A DNA stretch of 64,000 bases from Lotus japonicus (taxonomy: Eukaryota; Streptophyta; Magnoliopsida; Fabales; Fabaceae): contig NC_080043.1 in NCBI RefSeq assembly GCF_012489685.1, positions 54,272,289 through 54,336,288 of the forward strand, in the 5' to 3' direction. The position numbers were made by a program, and so were the translations under genes. Position 1 is the first letter of the stretch, and each line of letters starts with the position of its first letter. Of this stretch, positions 10,249 to 21,700 are shown in pieces. The notes under the pieces were generated by a model that was given only the letters and a program-made list of their open reading frames with translations, searched no databases and was not told where the DNA came from.

Positions 10249-10482
10249 GAGGCTCAACTGGCCCATTAGGAGGAGATAGAAGCGCCAGGCCCAACCCCAC
10301 ATCTATAAGTAGGGGACGGGTACCAATTGTAAAGGACTCTTAGCTCATTGGAGAAATAACAAGATTGAAATTCAGTTACTTTCTTTCTCTAAAGCGGTTA
10401 CGCTCTCATTGTCTCTAGGAATCTCACATCACGTTCCTTACACTCTAAGTAATGTACCTCATCTCAATGTTCTTGGATAGAA
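10249..10482 (+). repeat. 3' LTR (truncated) of element T
   Basis: This near-copy of 6340-6575 starts mid-LTR at the integrase junction and lacks the final CA (it ends GATAGAA). It has only a handful of substitutions against the 5' copy over ~234 bases. Confidence 0.75.
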
Positions 10483-10483
10483 A

Positions 10484-10925
10484 AATTAGAGACGCTGTTG
10501 CCAGTATCGCTGTTCTCGGAGTCCAACATGGTTCCGAAATAGAGTGGAACGACAGTGGAGAACGTGGGTCTGAAGGCGCGGCGGTGACCGGAGTGCGTAG
10601 ATTGGGAAGCTACGCGTCTGGAAGAGAGAAGGGCGCACGGTGCAAGGGCACAGATCGCGCGGGTCAGAGGAGCACGGCGGCGCTGCTGGAGGCGTGCGGT
10701 GGTCGCGCGAGGCAGAGAGACCTGGGCGCGGGTTTGGGTCACGGAGATCCGGGCACGACGTGGGTCGCGTGTGGGAGATCAATCAGGATCCCACGCATGG
10801 TGCGGCGGCGTGGGTAGGAGATGGGTCTGGCGGCTGGTCAAAACAGAGGAAGGCCAGTCAAACCAGAGAAGAACATGCCCATGAGAGAGAAAACAAGAAT
10901 TAGGTTAATTTTGGATCAAAATTTA
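10484..10925 (-). other. Gag start and GC-rich leader of copia C
   Basis: On the minus strand an ATG near 10530 begins MLDSENSDTGNSVSNF, plausible as the extreme N-terminus of Gag C before T interrupted it. The remaining ~390 bases are GC-rich leader between Gag and the primer-binding site. Overlapping open stretches on both strands here look like by-products of base composition. Confidence 0.5.
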
Positions 10926-10937
10926 ACTGCTGATACC
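10926..10937 (-). promoter_or_regulatory. Primer-binding site of copia C
   Basis: The minus strand reads TGGTATCAGCAG, matching the first eight bases of the initiator Met tRNA PBS (TGGTATCAGAGC) and then diverging. It lies one base from the LTR start. Confidence 0.6.
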
Positions 10938-10938
10938 A

Positions 10939-11330
10939 TGCGAGAAATTGATTGGGTACATTTCTCATTGATTTGTGAATAATATATATACATGAGTTAT
11001 AACGCATGGTCAACTAACTAATTATGACACAACATAATTACAGGAGAATAATCAGAAATTATTACAACGAATATTCTATTCTATGAATTTCTTCACACCA
11101 CTCACCAAGCTTCTCTTGCTTGCCTAGCCGTGAGTCTCCTTCTTCCTCTCTTGTTATTCTTTTTGTTTTTCTTTCTTGCTTTCTTCTTTGATTAGAGGAG
11201 ATTCTGGTCATACTCATTATGCTATGTGGTCGCAGTGAATACTGATCTTCCACATCCAGAAGATAATAATCATTTGATCTAATAATCAAGTAAGAGTTTG
11301 TAGAAATGGTGTTTTCTCCAAAGTGTTCTT
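10939..11330 (-). repeat. 5' LTR of copia C (outer end uncertain)
   Basis: The LTR begins TGCGAGAAATTG immediately after the primer-binding site and is AT-rich, with a TATATATA tract near 10984. The outer border is not defined by a repeat or duplication. By ~11390 the sequence belongs to the L2 LTR. Confidence 0.55.
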
Positions 11331-11817
11331 CAAAATGCTCTTATGATGTTCTTCCATATTCATAGCAAAATTATTAGAAAGAGTTTTTGATCTTGAAAGC
11401 ATGGAATTGACTTTCATTTCTGAATTGTCTTTTTATTTTCTTTTTTCCTTATTACTACTTTGACATATCTTTGTTTCAATAAAACAAACCTTCACACTCA
11501 AGACTTAAACCGAATTTAGTCACTCACAATCCTTGTGGTTCAATAATTAAAGCCGGGTGGATTCGTACACTTGTGGATTTACCAACAAGTTTTTGGCGTC
11601 GTTGCTGGGGATTGTTTGTGGTTTTTGGTTTGAGTTACGAGTTTGAAGTTTATCTTTTGCTTTGTTTTGGATAGTCTACCTAAGACTATAACTTAGGGCT
11701 GAATGGGAGACAACCCATATTTTTTTTTTGTTTTACGTTTTTGTTTCTTCTGTTAGCTTTTCAGGAAATAAAAGCCACTAGAGAACACTTGGAGGTTCTT
11801 TTCTTACTCTGAGTTTA

Positions 11818-13198
11818 TGTTGGTAAATCCGCAAGTGTACGAATCCACCCGGTTTTAAATATCGAACCACAGGGATTGTGAGTGAATAGATTAAGTTCAA
11901 GCTTTGAGTTTGAAGGTTTGTTTTATTGAGGCAAACATATGTCGAAGTAGTAATAAGGAAAAAGAAAATATAAATTCAGAAATGAAACAAAAAATGAAAA
12001 GAAAGAGTGATTTACTTTGAGTTCTTGCTCAACTAATCAATTCAAGCACATCATTCTAAGCACATGTTCTCATGAATCTCTCCTTGATGTTATAGCCTAA
12101 GCAACTACCTATCGATGCCTCGCATAGATAATTCTTTCAAACCAAAAGATAAGCCCAATTCCTTATGTACTTAAACATTTGTTTGAAGCATAAAGATTAT
12201 AAAGTTCAGGCCAACAAACCCCAACCCTTCCTCTATTCCTAGCAGCAAGTATAGAAGGGGTAATCCCAAATCGGTTCCCTAATCTATAACAAACTTCCGT
12301 TCTGATTATAGAATAGTATAAAGCAAGCATGCATACAAGCTTAGATTGAAATTCAGAAAATGGGATTCAAGGGAAGAAGGAGAACATGTGGGAAAGAACT
12401 TAAGATTATAACTCAAATATAAAAAGTCTTACAAAGAAATCCAAAGCAAAAGAAGAGAGATTAGCAGCCATGCTTGGCTAAGAACCTGAATTACAAGCTT
12501 AGAAGCCCTCTTACACTCCCCTAGATGCTCCTCTACCTCTAAGTTTATGTAAAAATGAAAGTAGTATCCAAGATTCCAAAAGAAAATGACTAAAATCCTA
12601 TTTATAGGCAAAAATCACGAGTTTGGGCTGTTCCGGGCGCTCAGGCGCCAATTCAGAGCGGCTAAGCGCCAATTCCATCCTGAAAATGAGCCTCTGGAAG
12701 GTAATTGGCGCCTAGGCGCCAATTAAGCACGCCTAGGCGCCAATTCCAGAACCCTGGAAAACGCAATTGGCGCCTAGGCGTCAATGGAGCACGCCTAGGC
12801 GCTCTAACTCGCTGGAAAACCTTTTGATCTTCATTTTAACTCCACTTTACTCCTCTTTAAGCCTCTTTAAGCCTCCCTTCAATTCTCCAAACCTCTAGAC
12901 ACTCTATCTTCAGCTGTTACAACCTGAAAACTTCATGACAAAGCTAGGAAAATATGTAGAAATTCAGAGGTTAGTTTTGCACAAAGGCTCCAAAACAAGT
13001 GGAAATTGCCAATGACTCTTAAACTCTAATCAAATGCAACTAAAGCCCTTATAAAACTACATAATTACTAAACTAATGCAAATGCACAAATAAAAGTAAA
13101 AATGCATGAGAATGCATGAAACACTACATGAGACACAAGAAAACGACTCAAAACTACAAGGAAAAACCCTAAAAACATCATATAAACCCGGGTCATCA
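11818..13198 (-). repeat. 3' LTR of L1
   Basis: The LTR runs from TGTTGGTAAATCC to GGGTCATCA. From ~12215 onward it nearly equals the right LTR, but 11818-12215 differs markedly with many substitutions and indels. It contains a GC-rich block with repeated AGGCGCCAATT units (12640-12800). Confidence 0.9.
12703..12724. repeat. Perfect 22-bp palindrome in L1 LTR
   Basis: The central 20 bases are ATTGGCGCCTAGGCGCCAAT and the symmetry extends one base further on each side. Several partial copies (GCGCCAATT, CGCCTAGGCG) surround it between 12640 and 12800. The same palindrome occurs at 15479-15500 in the other LTR. Confidence 0.9.
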
Positions 13199-14575
13199 CA
13201 CCATTATACTCAACGACAGCTCGCCCTCGAGCGTCACTAAGATTAGCTTGCCCTCAAGCACAAAGAATTGCTCCCAACACACATGCCAAAAGAAGGATAC
13301 ATTTTTAGAAAACCGGGGGATCAAGTAAATGCAGTTAGTTCCAAGAGAAAGATTCAACAATCAACTTCATGCTACTCTTAGATAAAGAAGAATTAGAGTC
13401 CACTATGAGAAGCATTTAGAACTAACATCCTAGCATGAGACAATTGTTAAGTGCACTGAGCACACAAGCAAGTTCATAGGTTCTGAGAATCATTCCCTCA
13501 AGAGCAACTAAAGTTGACAATGCATTATTCATTGAGACTTCAAAAGGGTTGTAATGTTGGCTAGGTAAAGCACATGGTAGGTGGTCCCTAAGGAAGACTA
13601 AGGTTGCACAAGACTTTGAGTTTGGTCCTTCATGAAAACCGGAGCTTAAAGCAATTGATACTTAGCAAACAAGTCTCTTAACCCCCTTTTGTTTCAGAAT
13701 TTTTTTCTTTTTTTTTTTTGGAACTCCACCCATTCCATGGAGCTCATTTTTTTCTTTTGACTTTTTTCAATTTTTTTCTTTGGGGCAAGAGACAATTGCA
13801 TTTTTTATAAACTAGCTCCATTAAGAGTTAAGAACCACAACTCCCCATTGAATCCAACCAATCATCCAGCCCAATAAACAAGGTAACAATATAATCTCCA
13901 TAAGGCTCAAAAGGGTCGACTAGGGACAAATATATACAATACAAGCTCTGAAGTCCAAGAAAACCTACCAGTCTCAAAGATGCAAGTCTCATAGAGCTAC
14001 TCTGAAGGGTGCACCAAATGAAACACAAAACCAAGAAGTGCAAGTGAGTCAGGATCCTCCAGGGAAATTATATAGTGAAGGGTCAAAGATGGACCCTTGT
14101 GAACTCACATCAACTCTATCCTCAAGATAACACTTAGAAGACTGAAGTCTCTCCCTCTCTTTCCCAACATACAATCACTCCCCAAAAGAAAGCACAAAGT
14201 ATCCACTTAAAATCATTTTCAAAACCAGCATCATGTGAGTGAGCAAGACTAGGGAACATGTCATTTGAGTAAAGGGCATAAAGACCAAGGTATAAAAGAC
14301 TCTAAAAAAAAATGCATGATCAAAAAGATAAACAAAATCTATAAAGGAAAAATATGCTAAAAATGCATGGACTAAAATCAGAGTAAGAAAAGAACCTCCT
14401 TCCAAGTGGTTGAGTGCTTCCAAGTTTGTATCCTTTTTATTTCCTGAAACACTAAACAAAAGATAAAACGTAAAACAGAAAAAAGAAACATGGGTTGTCT
14501 CCCATTCAGCCCTAAGTTATAGTCTTAGGTAGACTATACTTCAAACTCATAACTCAAACCAAAAATCACAAACAA
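13199..14575 (-). other. Non-coding interior of L1
   Basis: The interior contains T-rich tracts near 13690-13800 and only short chance frames (13828-14043, 14175-14459). A polypurine tract is not obvious beside the LTR at 13198. Part of it (about 13950-14400) is repeated in reverse complement at 15980-16415 as the L2 interior. Confidence 0.7.
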
Positions 14576-14593
14576 TCCCCGGCAACGGCGCCA
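14576..14593 (-). promoter_or_regulatory. Primer-binding site of L1 (tRNA-Asp type)
   Basis: The minus strand reads TGGCGCCGTTGCCGGGGA, the sequence commonly assigned as complementary to a tRNA-Asp 3' end in plant gypsy elements. It lies six bases from the LTR at 14600. Confidence 0.8.
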
Positions 14594-14599
14594 AAAACT

Positions 14600-15974
14600 T
14601 GTTGGTAAATCCGCAAGTGTACGGAATCCACCCGGTTTTAAATATCGAACCACAGGGATTGTGAGTGACTAAATTCAGTTTAAGCTTTGAGTTTGAAGGT
14701 TGGTTTTATTGAATAAGAAATATGTTGAAGTAGTAATAAGGAAAAAGGAAAATAAAAAGACAATTCAGAAAAAACATGCTTTGGGTTCTTGTTCAACTAG
14801 TCAATTTAAGCACATCATTCTATGCACATGTTCTCATGGATCTCTCCTTGATGATATAGTCTAGTTACTCACTTATTGATTCCTCACATAAGCAATTCTC
14901 TCATACTAAAAGCTAAGCCCAATTCCTTGTGTACTTAGTCATTTATATGGGGTTTTAGATCATGCAATTTCAGGCCATCAAACCCCAACCCTTCCTCTAT
15001 TCCTAGTAGCAAGTATAGAAGGGGTAATCCCAAATCGGTTCCCTAATCTATAACAAACTTCCGTTCTGATTATAGAATAGTATAAAGCAAGCATGCATAC
15101 AAGCTTAGATTGAAATTCAGAAAATGGGATTCAAGGGAAGAAGAAGAACATGTGGGAAAGAACTTAAGATTATAACTCAAATATAAAAAGTCTTACAAAG
15201 AAATCCAAAGCAAAAGAAGAGAGATTAGCCAAGCATGGCTCTCAAGCATTTGGCTAAAAACCTGAACTACAAGCTTAGTAGCCCTCTCACACTCTCCTAG
15301 ATGCTCCTCTACCTCTGAGTTTATGTAAAAATGAAAGTAGTATCAAAGATTCCAAAAGAAAATGACTAAAATCCTATTTATAGGCAAAAATCACGAGTTT
15401 GGGCTGTTCCGGGCGCTCAGGCGCCAATTCAGAGCGCCTGAGCGCCAATTCCATCCTGAAAATGAGCCTCTGGAAGGTAATTGGCGCCTAGGCGCCAATT
15501 AAGCACGCCTAGGCGCCAATTCCAGAACCCTGGAAAATGCAATTGGCGCCTAGGCGCCAATGGAGCACGCCTAGGCGCTCTGACTCGCTGTAAAACCTTT
15601 TGATCTTCATTTTAACTCCTCTTTACTCCTCTTTAAGCCTCTTTAAGCCTCCCTTCAATTCTCCAAACCTCTAGGCACTCCATCTTCAGCTGTTACAACC
15701 TGAAAACTTGATGACAAAGCTAGGAAAATATCTAGAAATTCAGAGGTTAGTTTTGCACAAAGGCTCCAAAACAAGTGGAAATTGCCTATGACTCTTAAAC
15801 TCTAATCAAATGCAACTAAAGCCCTTATAAAACTACATGATTACTAAACTAATGCAAATGCAAAAATAAAAGTAAAAATGCATGAGAATGCATGAAACAC
15901 TACATGAGACACAAGAAAACGACTCAAAACTACAAAGAAAAACCCTAAAAACATCATATAAACCCGGGTAATCA
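14600..15974 (-). repeat. 5' LTR of L1
   Basis: The LTR runs from TGTTGGTAAATCC to GGGTAATCA and is flanked by the duplicated GTTTA. Its first ~385 bases resemble the L2 LTR more than the other LTR of L1; for example, TGAATTTAGTCACTCACAAT on the minus strand is shared with L2. It also holds the 22-bp palindrome at 15479-15500. Confidence 0.9.
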
Positions 15975-16435
15975 GTTTAGTTCATGCATCTTTGCATATT
16001 TTTCTTTTGTAGATTTTATTTATCTTTTTAATCATGCATTGTTTTATAGAGTCTTTTATACCTTGGTCTTTATGCCCTTTACTCAAATGAGATGTTCCCA
16101 AGTCTTGCTCACTCACATGATGCTGGTTTTGAAAATGTTTTAATGGATACTTTGTGCTGTTTTTTGGGGAGTGATTGTATGTTTGGTAAAGAGAGGGGAG
16201 ACTTCGATCTTCTAAGTGTTGTCTTGAGGATAAAGTTGATGTGAGTCCACAAGGGTCCATCTTTGACCCTTCACTATAAATTTCCCTAGAGGATCCTGAC
16301 TCACTTGCACTTCTTGGTTCTGTGTTGATTTCATTTTGTACACGTGAGTAGCTTTAGGAGACTTGAATCTTTGAGACTGGTAGGTTTTCTTGGACTTCAG
16401 AATTTGTTTTGCAACATCTACCTTCCCTTTGTTTG

Positions 16436-17435
16436 TTGGGCGTCCAACTCGACTATTATTCCTTGGTGGCGCGTTCGCATTCCCATTGCTCCCTTCGCTG
16501 ACTGCGGCGGTGGGTTTGGGTTTCCACTTCCTCTAGCTTGCGCTCCCGACTGCTCTCCCAATACTACACTGCACTCTTGCGCACGGTGCCCATTCCTGCG
16601 GCATCTCATGCAAAACGGGGTATTGTTGAATCCTCCAGGTCTTCCTTGGAATCCAGATCCTCCAGTTCGGTTCCAAGTCCTTCCGAATTTATTCCTTCCC
16701 TGATCCTGTGGTCGGAAATAGGGTTTCTTCTTCTCCTCCTTCTTCTTTGGTGCCTTGTTCACACCCAATCCTTTCAAGTACTCCTTCCTTGTCTTCTCAT
16801 TTTCTTCGAAAATCCTGCACTTTTCCACTAAAGTGGCAAAATTTCGAATTTGGTCATGCTCAACGGTAGTCCTAATGGGCCTTAATCCATACTCAAACTT
16901 GACACAATTCGATGTCTCATCATTAGTTGTACTGTAGTGCGGATGGAATCGGCACAATTCCTCAAACTTTGCGGCGTACTCACCTACCGAGATCGCTTCT
17001 TGCTTCAATTCTAGAAATTCCATCTTCTTCCTACCTTTCGCATCGGCTGGAAAATACTTTTCAAAAAAAGCATTCTTGAAGATTTCCCAAGTCAATTCTC
17101 CTTCCGCTGGGGTAATTCTCCCCCTACACTTGTCCACCACGTCCTTGCTTCACCTAAAAGTAAATATCTAGCGAAAGCTACTTTTCTAGGTTCAGCACAT
17201 ACCAGAGTTTCGTAAATCCTTTCCAGCTCTCATATCCATTCATAAGCTCCGCCGGGGTTATACCCTCCTTCAAACTTAGGTGGACTACGCTTCAGAAACT
17301 TATCCAGTCCGTGATAAATCTCTTCTTCATTCTGATTGTTTCCAACTCCTTGCCCAGCTCTTTCTGCTTGCTCAGTCAAGAAAGCGGTGAGTTGCTCAAG
17401 TGCTCATGCCATGACTGCCATTTCTTGCTAAAATT
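16436..17435 (-). pseudogene. gag: Ty3/gypsy Gag of element H, broken
   Basis: The open part is 16418-17140 (240 codons). Upstream, across a frame break near 17141, further Gag is readable, including HGLDKFLKRSPPKFEGGYNP and FARYLLLGEARTWWTSV. The open part has the Retrotrans_gag core (ELTWEIFKNAFFEKYFPADA, then MEFLELKQ.., EYAAKFEELCRF), a Lys/Pro-rich linker and one CCHC knuckle CMRCRRNGHRAQEC. This arrangement fits a chromovirus-type Gag. An in-frame TGA occurs near the start of the gene. The 3' end runs straight into L2 sequence at ~16436, so protease and the rest of pol are missing. Confidence 0.75.
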
Positions 17436-17515
17436 CACAAAGCGATTAGTTCTTTCTCAAGAATATCTAACTCGGACTCCTCTAGCAGGCTTTATCCCTA
17501 GGCCAAAGAATCATT

Positions 17516-17527
17516 GCTCTGATACCA
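17516..17527 (-). promoter_or_regulatory. Primer-binding site of element H
   Basis: The minus strand reads TGGTATCAGAGC, complementary to initiator Met tRNA, five bases from the LTR start at 17533. Confidence 0.85.
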
Positions 17528-17532
17528 ACTCC

Positions 17533-18793
17533 TGTGGCGTCCCTCATTCAGAAGTCACGTCTCCGTCCAACTCCTATCACTTATGAATGAGCGACCCGAT
17601 TTTTTTTTTTGTTAGTGTTACCATTTCTACTTATGCATCGATTCAGAGACCACTACGACTTTTCCCATTCGAAGAGTTCCCCTCTAACCTTTTCAGATAA
17701 ATGACCGTATACCTAAGACAAGCAAGTTAGCAACAAACAAAGCATCACACACAAAACATGCGTGGCCTATGCCACTATAGAGTTCAAATGACAGAAACCA
17801 ATAGAGTGTTCAAGTGAAGATATATATATCCCCACAAGGCATCATCAAATAAAAACTTAATTAATCAAGAAACTGATATGAACTATCATCGGACCAATCG
17901 GCTTCATCCCCCAATCTCCTCCTCCTCAAGATCCTCTTCCATGTCTCCGCTGCTTCCCTCCTCCGACACTGGCATACGTACCCTCTCTCCAATCCATCGG
18001 GCTTCACGAACCGCTGTCTGTAGTTCCGGGCATCCCTGGAAAAACTCAGTGATCGCACCCTCTTCCTAGTTGTAGTCTTGAGGCACGGTGCAGTCCTCCA
18101 GGCGGAGAACCTACTGATTCTCGGGATATCTGACCGGGTGCAAAGAGTTCATGTGGGCTCCTGACTCGGATCGGCACTGCTCGATATGGCTCCTCCTGGG
18201 GCACGGGATCCACACCAACACGCGGATCGGGGCCTACCTCGGTCTGAGGCGCTGTATCCACCTCCGGATGAGGCTGCGGCGGCGGATCAGGAACAAGCGG
18301 TCGGAATCTCCTAGCATGCCTCGGCATATAGAAGGAAAACATGAGAGGGATAGTCATCAGATAGCCAAGCTCCAGGTACCCTGCACCGTAACATTGTCAG
18401 TCCAGTGTAAAAGCAGAACCCGGTGTTGGGTTCAAGGTACCAGCCAGTACGGGATGGAAAGTCAGCGTGAATGGCGAGCACTGGAGGGAGGCTCATCGTC
18501 TAACCTGTGACCTGCTTTGTGGTAAAAATAATGCAAGGGTGAGTCAAACGCGACTTTGCACAAGATACATGTCAAGCAAATAAACGATAAATTTCAAGAT
18601 AACATACTATTAAATACAAGCATGTTAACAAAGACACACAATATCACACATATCATGAGGTTTTATCGCCTTATACCTTCGTCCTTCGAATTGACTTCTC
18701 TCAGTACTTCTTTACGAAATGGTGGGTCCATCGCCAACCTTTTTATTTTATTTATCATGAGATGAGTATGTTTTTATAGGGCCCGAAGCCTTG
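17533..18793 (-). repeat. 5' LTR of element H, truncated by satellite
   Basis: It starts TGTGGCGTCCC and is homologous over its whole length to the LTR at 52177-53501. It stops after GCCCGAAGCCTT, about 40 bases short of that copy's end, where telomere-like satellite begins. On its sense (minus) strand it has a TATA-like box (CTATAAAAAC, ~18770-18779), a possible splice donor and acceptor, and a reading frame described separately. Confidence 0.85.
17861..18496 (-). pseudogene. LTR-embedded ORF, H family, left copy (frameshifted)
   Basis: The sense ATG at 18496 begins MSLPPVLAIHADFPSR, followed by GFCFYTGLTML. After a frameshift (~18360) the frame continues as FYMPRHARRFRPLVPDP with a Pro-rich middle, then EEPYRAVPIRVRSP, and after another break RQRFVKP. 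The right-hand copy supplies the same order of segments in fewer pieces, giving a protein of ~200 residues with an acidic C-terminus. A possible intron lies just upstream on the minus strand: donor GAAG/GTATAA (18680-18671), TGACTCACCCTTGC (18546-18533), acceptor CACAG (ending at 18505); length 172 nt. I do not recognise the protein. Confidence 0.55.
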
Positions 18794-21700
18794 GAGTTTA
18801 GGGTTTAGGGTTTAGGGTTTAGAATTTAGAGTAGTACAAAAGGATAAAGAGGCCAACATATAGCTTTTGAAAAGACATAAATTTAAAATCGATGTTATTA
18901 ACCCATTGTATGTGATATGAGTTCGCAGAGCACAACTAAAACTTACTACAAATAGAGAATTGTAACGAAATAAGTACATTAGAACCAAAGGAGAATGAGG
19001 CCAACATATAGCTTTTGAGTGGAGAAATTCCTCTCTAATGACAAAAAAGTGTCATTTTGTACCACAATAAGTTTAAGCTCTTGATATTCCTCCACCGAAT
19101 GTGATGCAAGTTCGTAGAGCTCAACTAAATGTGGGTGTGTAGGGTTTAGGGTTTAAGGTTTAAGGTTTAGAGTAGTACAAAAGGATAAAGAGGCCAACAT
19201 TTAGCTTTTGAGAGGACATAATTTTAAAATCAATGTTATTAATCCATTGTATGTCATCGCAGAGCTCAACTAAAACTTACTACAAATGGAGAATTGTAAC
19301 GAAATAAGTACATTAGAACCAAAGGAGAATGAGGCCAACATATAGCTTTTGAGTGGAGAAATTCCTCTCTAATGACAAAAAGTGTCTTGTTGTACCACAA
19401 TAAGTTTAATTTCATGATATTCCTCCACCGAATGTGATGCAAGTTCGTAGAGCTCAACTAAATGTGGGTGTGTAGGGTTTAGGGTTTAATGTTTAGGGTT
19501 TACTGTAGTACAAAAGGATAAAGAAAGAGGCCAACATATAGTTTATGAGAGGAAATAAATTTAAAATCGATGTTATTAACCCATTGTATGTGATATGAGT
19601 TCGCAGAGCACAACTAAAACTTACTACAAAAAGAGAATTGTAACGAAATAAGTACATTAGAACCAAAGGAGAATGAGGCCAACATATAGCTTTTGAGTGG
19701 AGAAATTCCTCTCTAATGACAAAAAAGTGTCATTTTGTACCACAATAAGTTTAAGCTCTTGATATTCCTCCACCGAATGTGATGCAAGTTCGTAGAGCTA
19801 AACTAAATGTGGATGTGTAGGGTTTAGGGTAGGACAAAAGGATAAAGAGGCCAACATATTGCTGTTGAGAAGACATAAATTTAAAATTAATGTTATTAAC
19901 CCATTGTATGTGATATGAGTTCGCAGAGCACAACTAAAACTTACTACAAATGGAGAATTGTAACGAAATACGTACATTAGAACCAAAGGAGAATGAGGCC
20001 AACATATAGCTTTTGAGTGGAGAAATTCCTCTCTAATGACAAAAAAATGTCTTTTCGTACCACCATAAGTTTAACCACATGATATTCCTCCCCCGAATGT
20101 GATGCAAGTTCGTAGAGCTCAACTAAATGTGGGTATGTAGTTTTTAGGGTTTAGGGTTTAAGGTTTAGGATTTAGAGTAGTACAAAAGGATAAAGAGGCC
20201 AACATATAGCTTTTGAGAGGACATAAATTTAAAATCGATGTTATTAACCCATAGTATGTGATATGAGTTCGCAGAGCACAACTTTAACTTACTACAAATG
20301 GAGAATTATAACGAAATAAGTACAGTAGAACCAAAGGAGAGTGATTCCAACATATAGCTTTTAAGTGGACAAATTCCTCTCTAATGACAAAAAGTGTCTT
20401 GTTGTACCACAATTAGTTTAACCACATGATACTCCTCCACCGAACGTGATGCAAGTTTGTAGAGCTCAACTAAATGTGGGTATGTAGGGTTTAGGGTTTA
20501 AGGTTTAGGATAGGACAAAAGGATAAAGAGGCCAACATATAGCTTTTGAGAGGACATAAATTTAAAATCGATGTTATTAACCCATAGTATGTGATATGAG
20601 TTCGCAGAGCACAACTTTAACTTACTACAAATGGAGAATTATAACGAAATAAGTACAGTAGAACCAAAGGAGAGTGATTCCAACATATAGCTTTTAAGTG
20701 GACAAATTCCTCTCTAATGACAAAAAGTGTCTTGTTGTACCACAATTAGTTTAACCACATGATACTCCTCCACCGAACGTGATGCAAGTTTGTAGAGCTC
20801 AACTAAATGTGGGTATGTAGGGTTTAGGGTTTAAGGTTTAGGATAGGACAAAAGGATAAAGAGGCCAACATATAGCTTTTTAGAGGACATAAATTTAAAA
20901 TCGATGTTATTAACCCACTGTATGTGATATCAGTTCGCAAAGCACAACCTTAACTTATTACAAATGGAGAATTGTACCAAAATAAGTACAGTAGAACCAA
21001 AGGAGAGTGATTCCAACATATAGCTTTTGAGTGGACAAATTCCTATCTAATGACAAAAAGTGTCTTGTTGTACCACAATTAGTTTAACCACATGATACTC
21101 CTCCACCGAATGTGATGCAAGTTTGTAGAGCTCAACTAAATCTGGGTATGTAGTGTTTAGGGTTTAAGGTTTAGGGTAGGACAAAAGGATAAAGAGGCCA
21201 ACATATAACTTTTGAGAGGACATAAATTTAAAATCGATGTTATTAACCCTTTGTATGTGATATGAGTTCGCAGAGCTCAACTAAACCTTACTACAAATGG
21301 AGAATTGTAACGAAATAAGTACAATAGAACCAAAGGAGAATGAGGCCAACATATAGCTTTTGAGTGGAGAAATTCCTCTCTAATGACAAAAAGTGTCTTG
21401 TTGTACCATAAAAAGTTTAAGCTCATGATAATCCTCCACCGAATGTGATGCAAGTTTGTAGAGCTCAACTAAATGTGGGTGTGTAGGGTTTAGGGTTTAA
21501 TGTTTCGGGTTTACGGTAGTACAAAATGATAAAGAGGCCAACATATTGCTGTTGAGAGGACATAAATTTAAAATTGATGTTATTAACCCATTGTATGTGA
21601 TATGAGTTCGCAGAGCCCAACTTTAACTTACTACAAATGGAGAATTGTAACGAAATAAGTACAGTAGAACCAAAGGAGGGTGATTCCAACATATAGCTTT

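Larger units (their letters stand above)
6257..10482 (+). mobile_element. Degenerate Tat-like Ty3/gypsy element T
   Basis: A plus-strand gypsy element has an LTR fragment, a PBS of the Tat type, gag remnants, protease, reverse transcriptase, RNase H, a partial integrase and a second LTR fragment. It interrupts the Gag of copia C. A deletion removed everything from the integrase core to the middle of the 3' LTR; the junction is at 10248/10249. Stop codons, frameshifts and lost catalytic residues show that it is dead. The left border is placed at the last base compatible with C Gag and is approximate. Confidence 0.75.
5018..11330 (-). mobile_element. Copia element C, interrupted by T and broken by B
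   Basis: The element reads right to left: 5' LTR (10939 to ~11330), primer-binding site, GC-rich leader and Gag start (10484-10925), insertion T (~6257-10482), Gag (5417-6256), and a protease fragment ending where B inserted at 5017. Mutated protease, frame breaks and two insertions make it the oldest of the three copia elements here. The outer end of its LTR near 11330 is uncertain. Confidence 0.7.
11818..15974 (-). mobile_element. Complete non-coding LTR retrotransposon L1
   Basis: This 4,157-bp element has two LTRs of ~1.38 kb, a ~1.4 kb interior and a perfect 5-bp target duplication GTTTA at 11813-11817 and 15975-15979. The PBS sits at 14576-14593. The interior (13199-14575) has no frame resembling gag or pol, so it is a LARD-type non-autonomous element depending on enzymes from elsewhere. 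It inserted into its own relative L2, in opposite orientation. Confidence 0.9.
11390..16435 (+). mobile_element. Non-coding LTR element L2, split by L1
   Basis: The plus-oriented relative of L1 comprises an LTR end (about 11390-11587), a decayed tRNA-Asp-type PBS (TGGCGTCGTTGCTGGGGA at 11594-11611), internal sequence up to 11817, then internal sequence again from 15975 to about 16435. The two internal parts match, in order, the reverse complement of the L1 interior. No coding potential is seen. The left LTR is truncated near copia C, and the right side stops where gypsy H gag begins. Confidence 0.75.

Noticed and set aside
10452..10903. Overlapping plus-strand ORFs (121, 87 and 61 codons) near 10.5-10.9 kb
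   Set aside because: They lie in the GC-rich leader of copia C, run antisense to it, and have Arg/Gly-rich composition typical of chance frames in GC-rich DNA.
13828..14459. Two minus-strand ORFs in the L1 interior (71 and 94 codons)
   Set aside because: No homology is recognised, and the L2 copy of the same region does not keep the frames cleanly.
18797..18825. True chromosome-end telomere
   Set aside because: Only about three TTTAGGG units in a row are found, and they recur inside every monomer; sequence continues on both sides.
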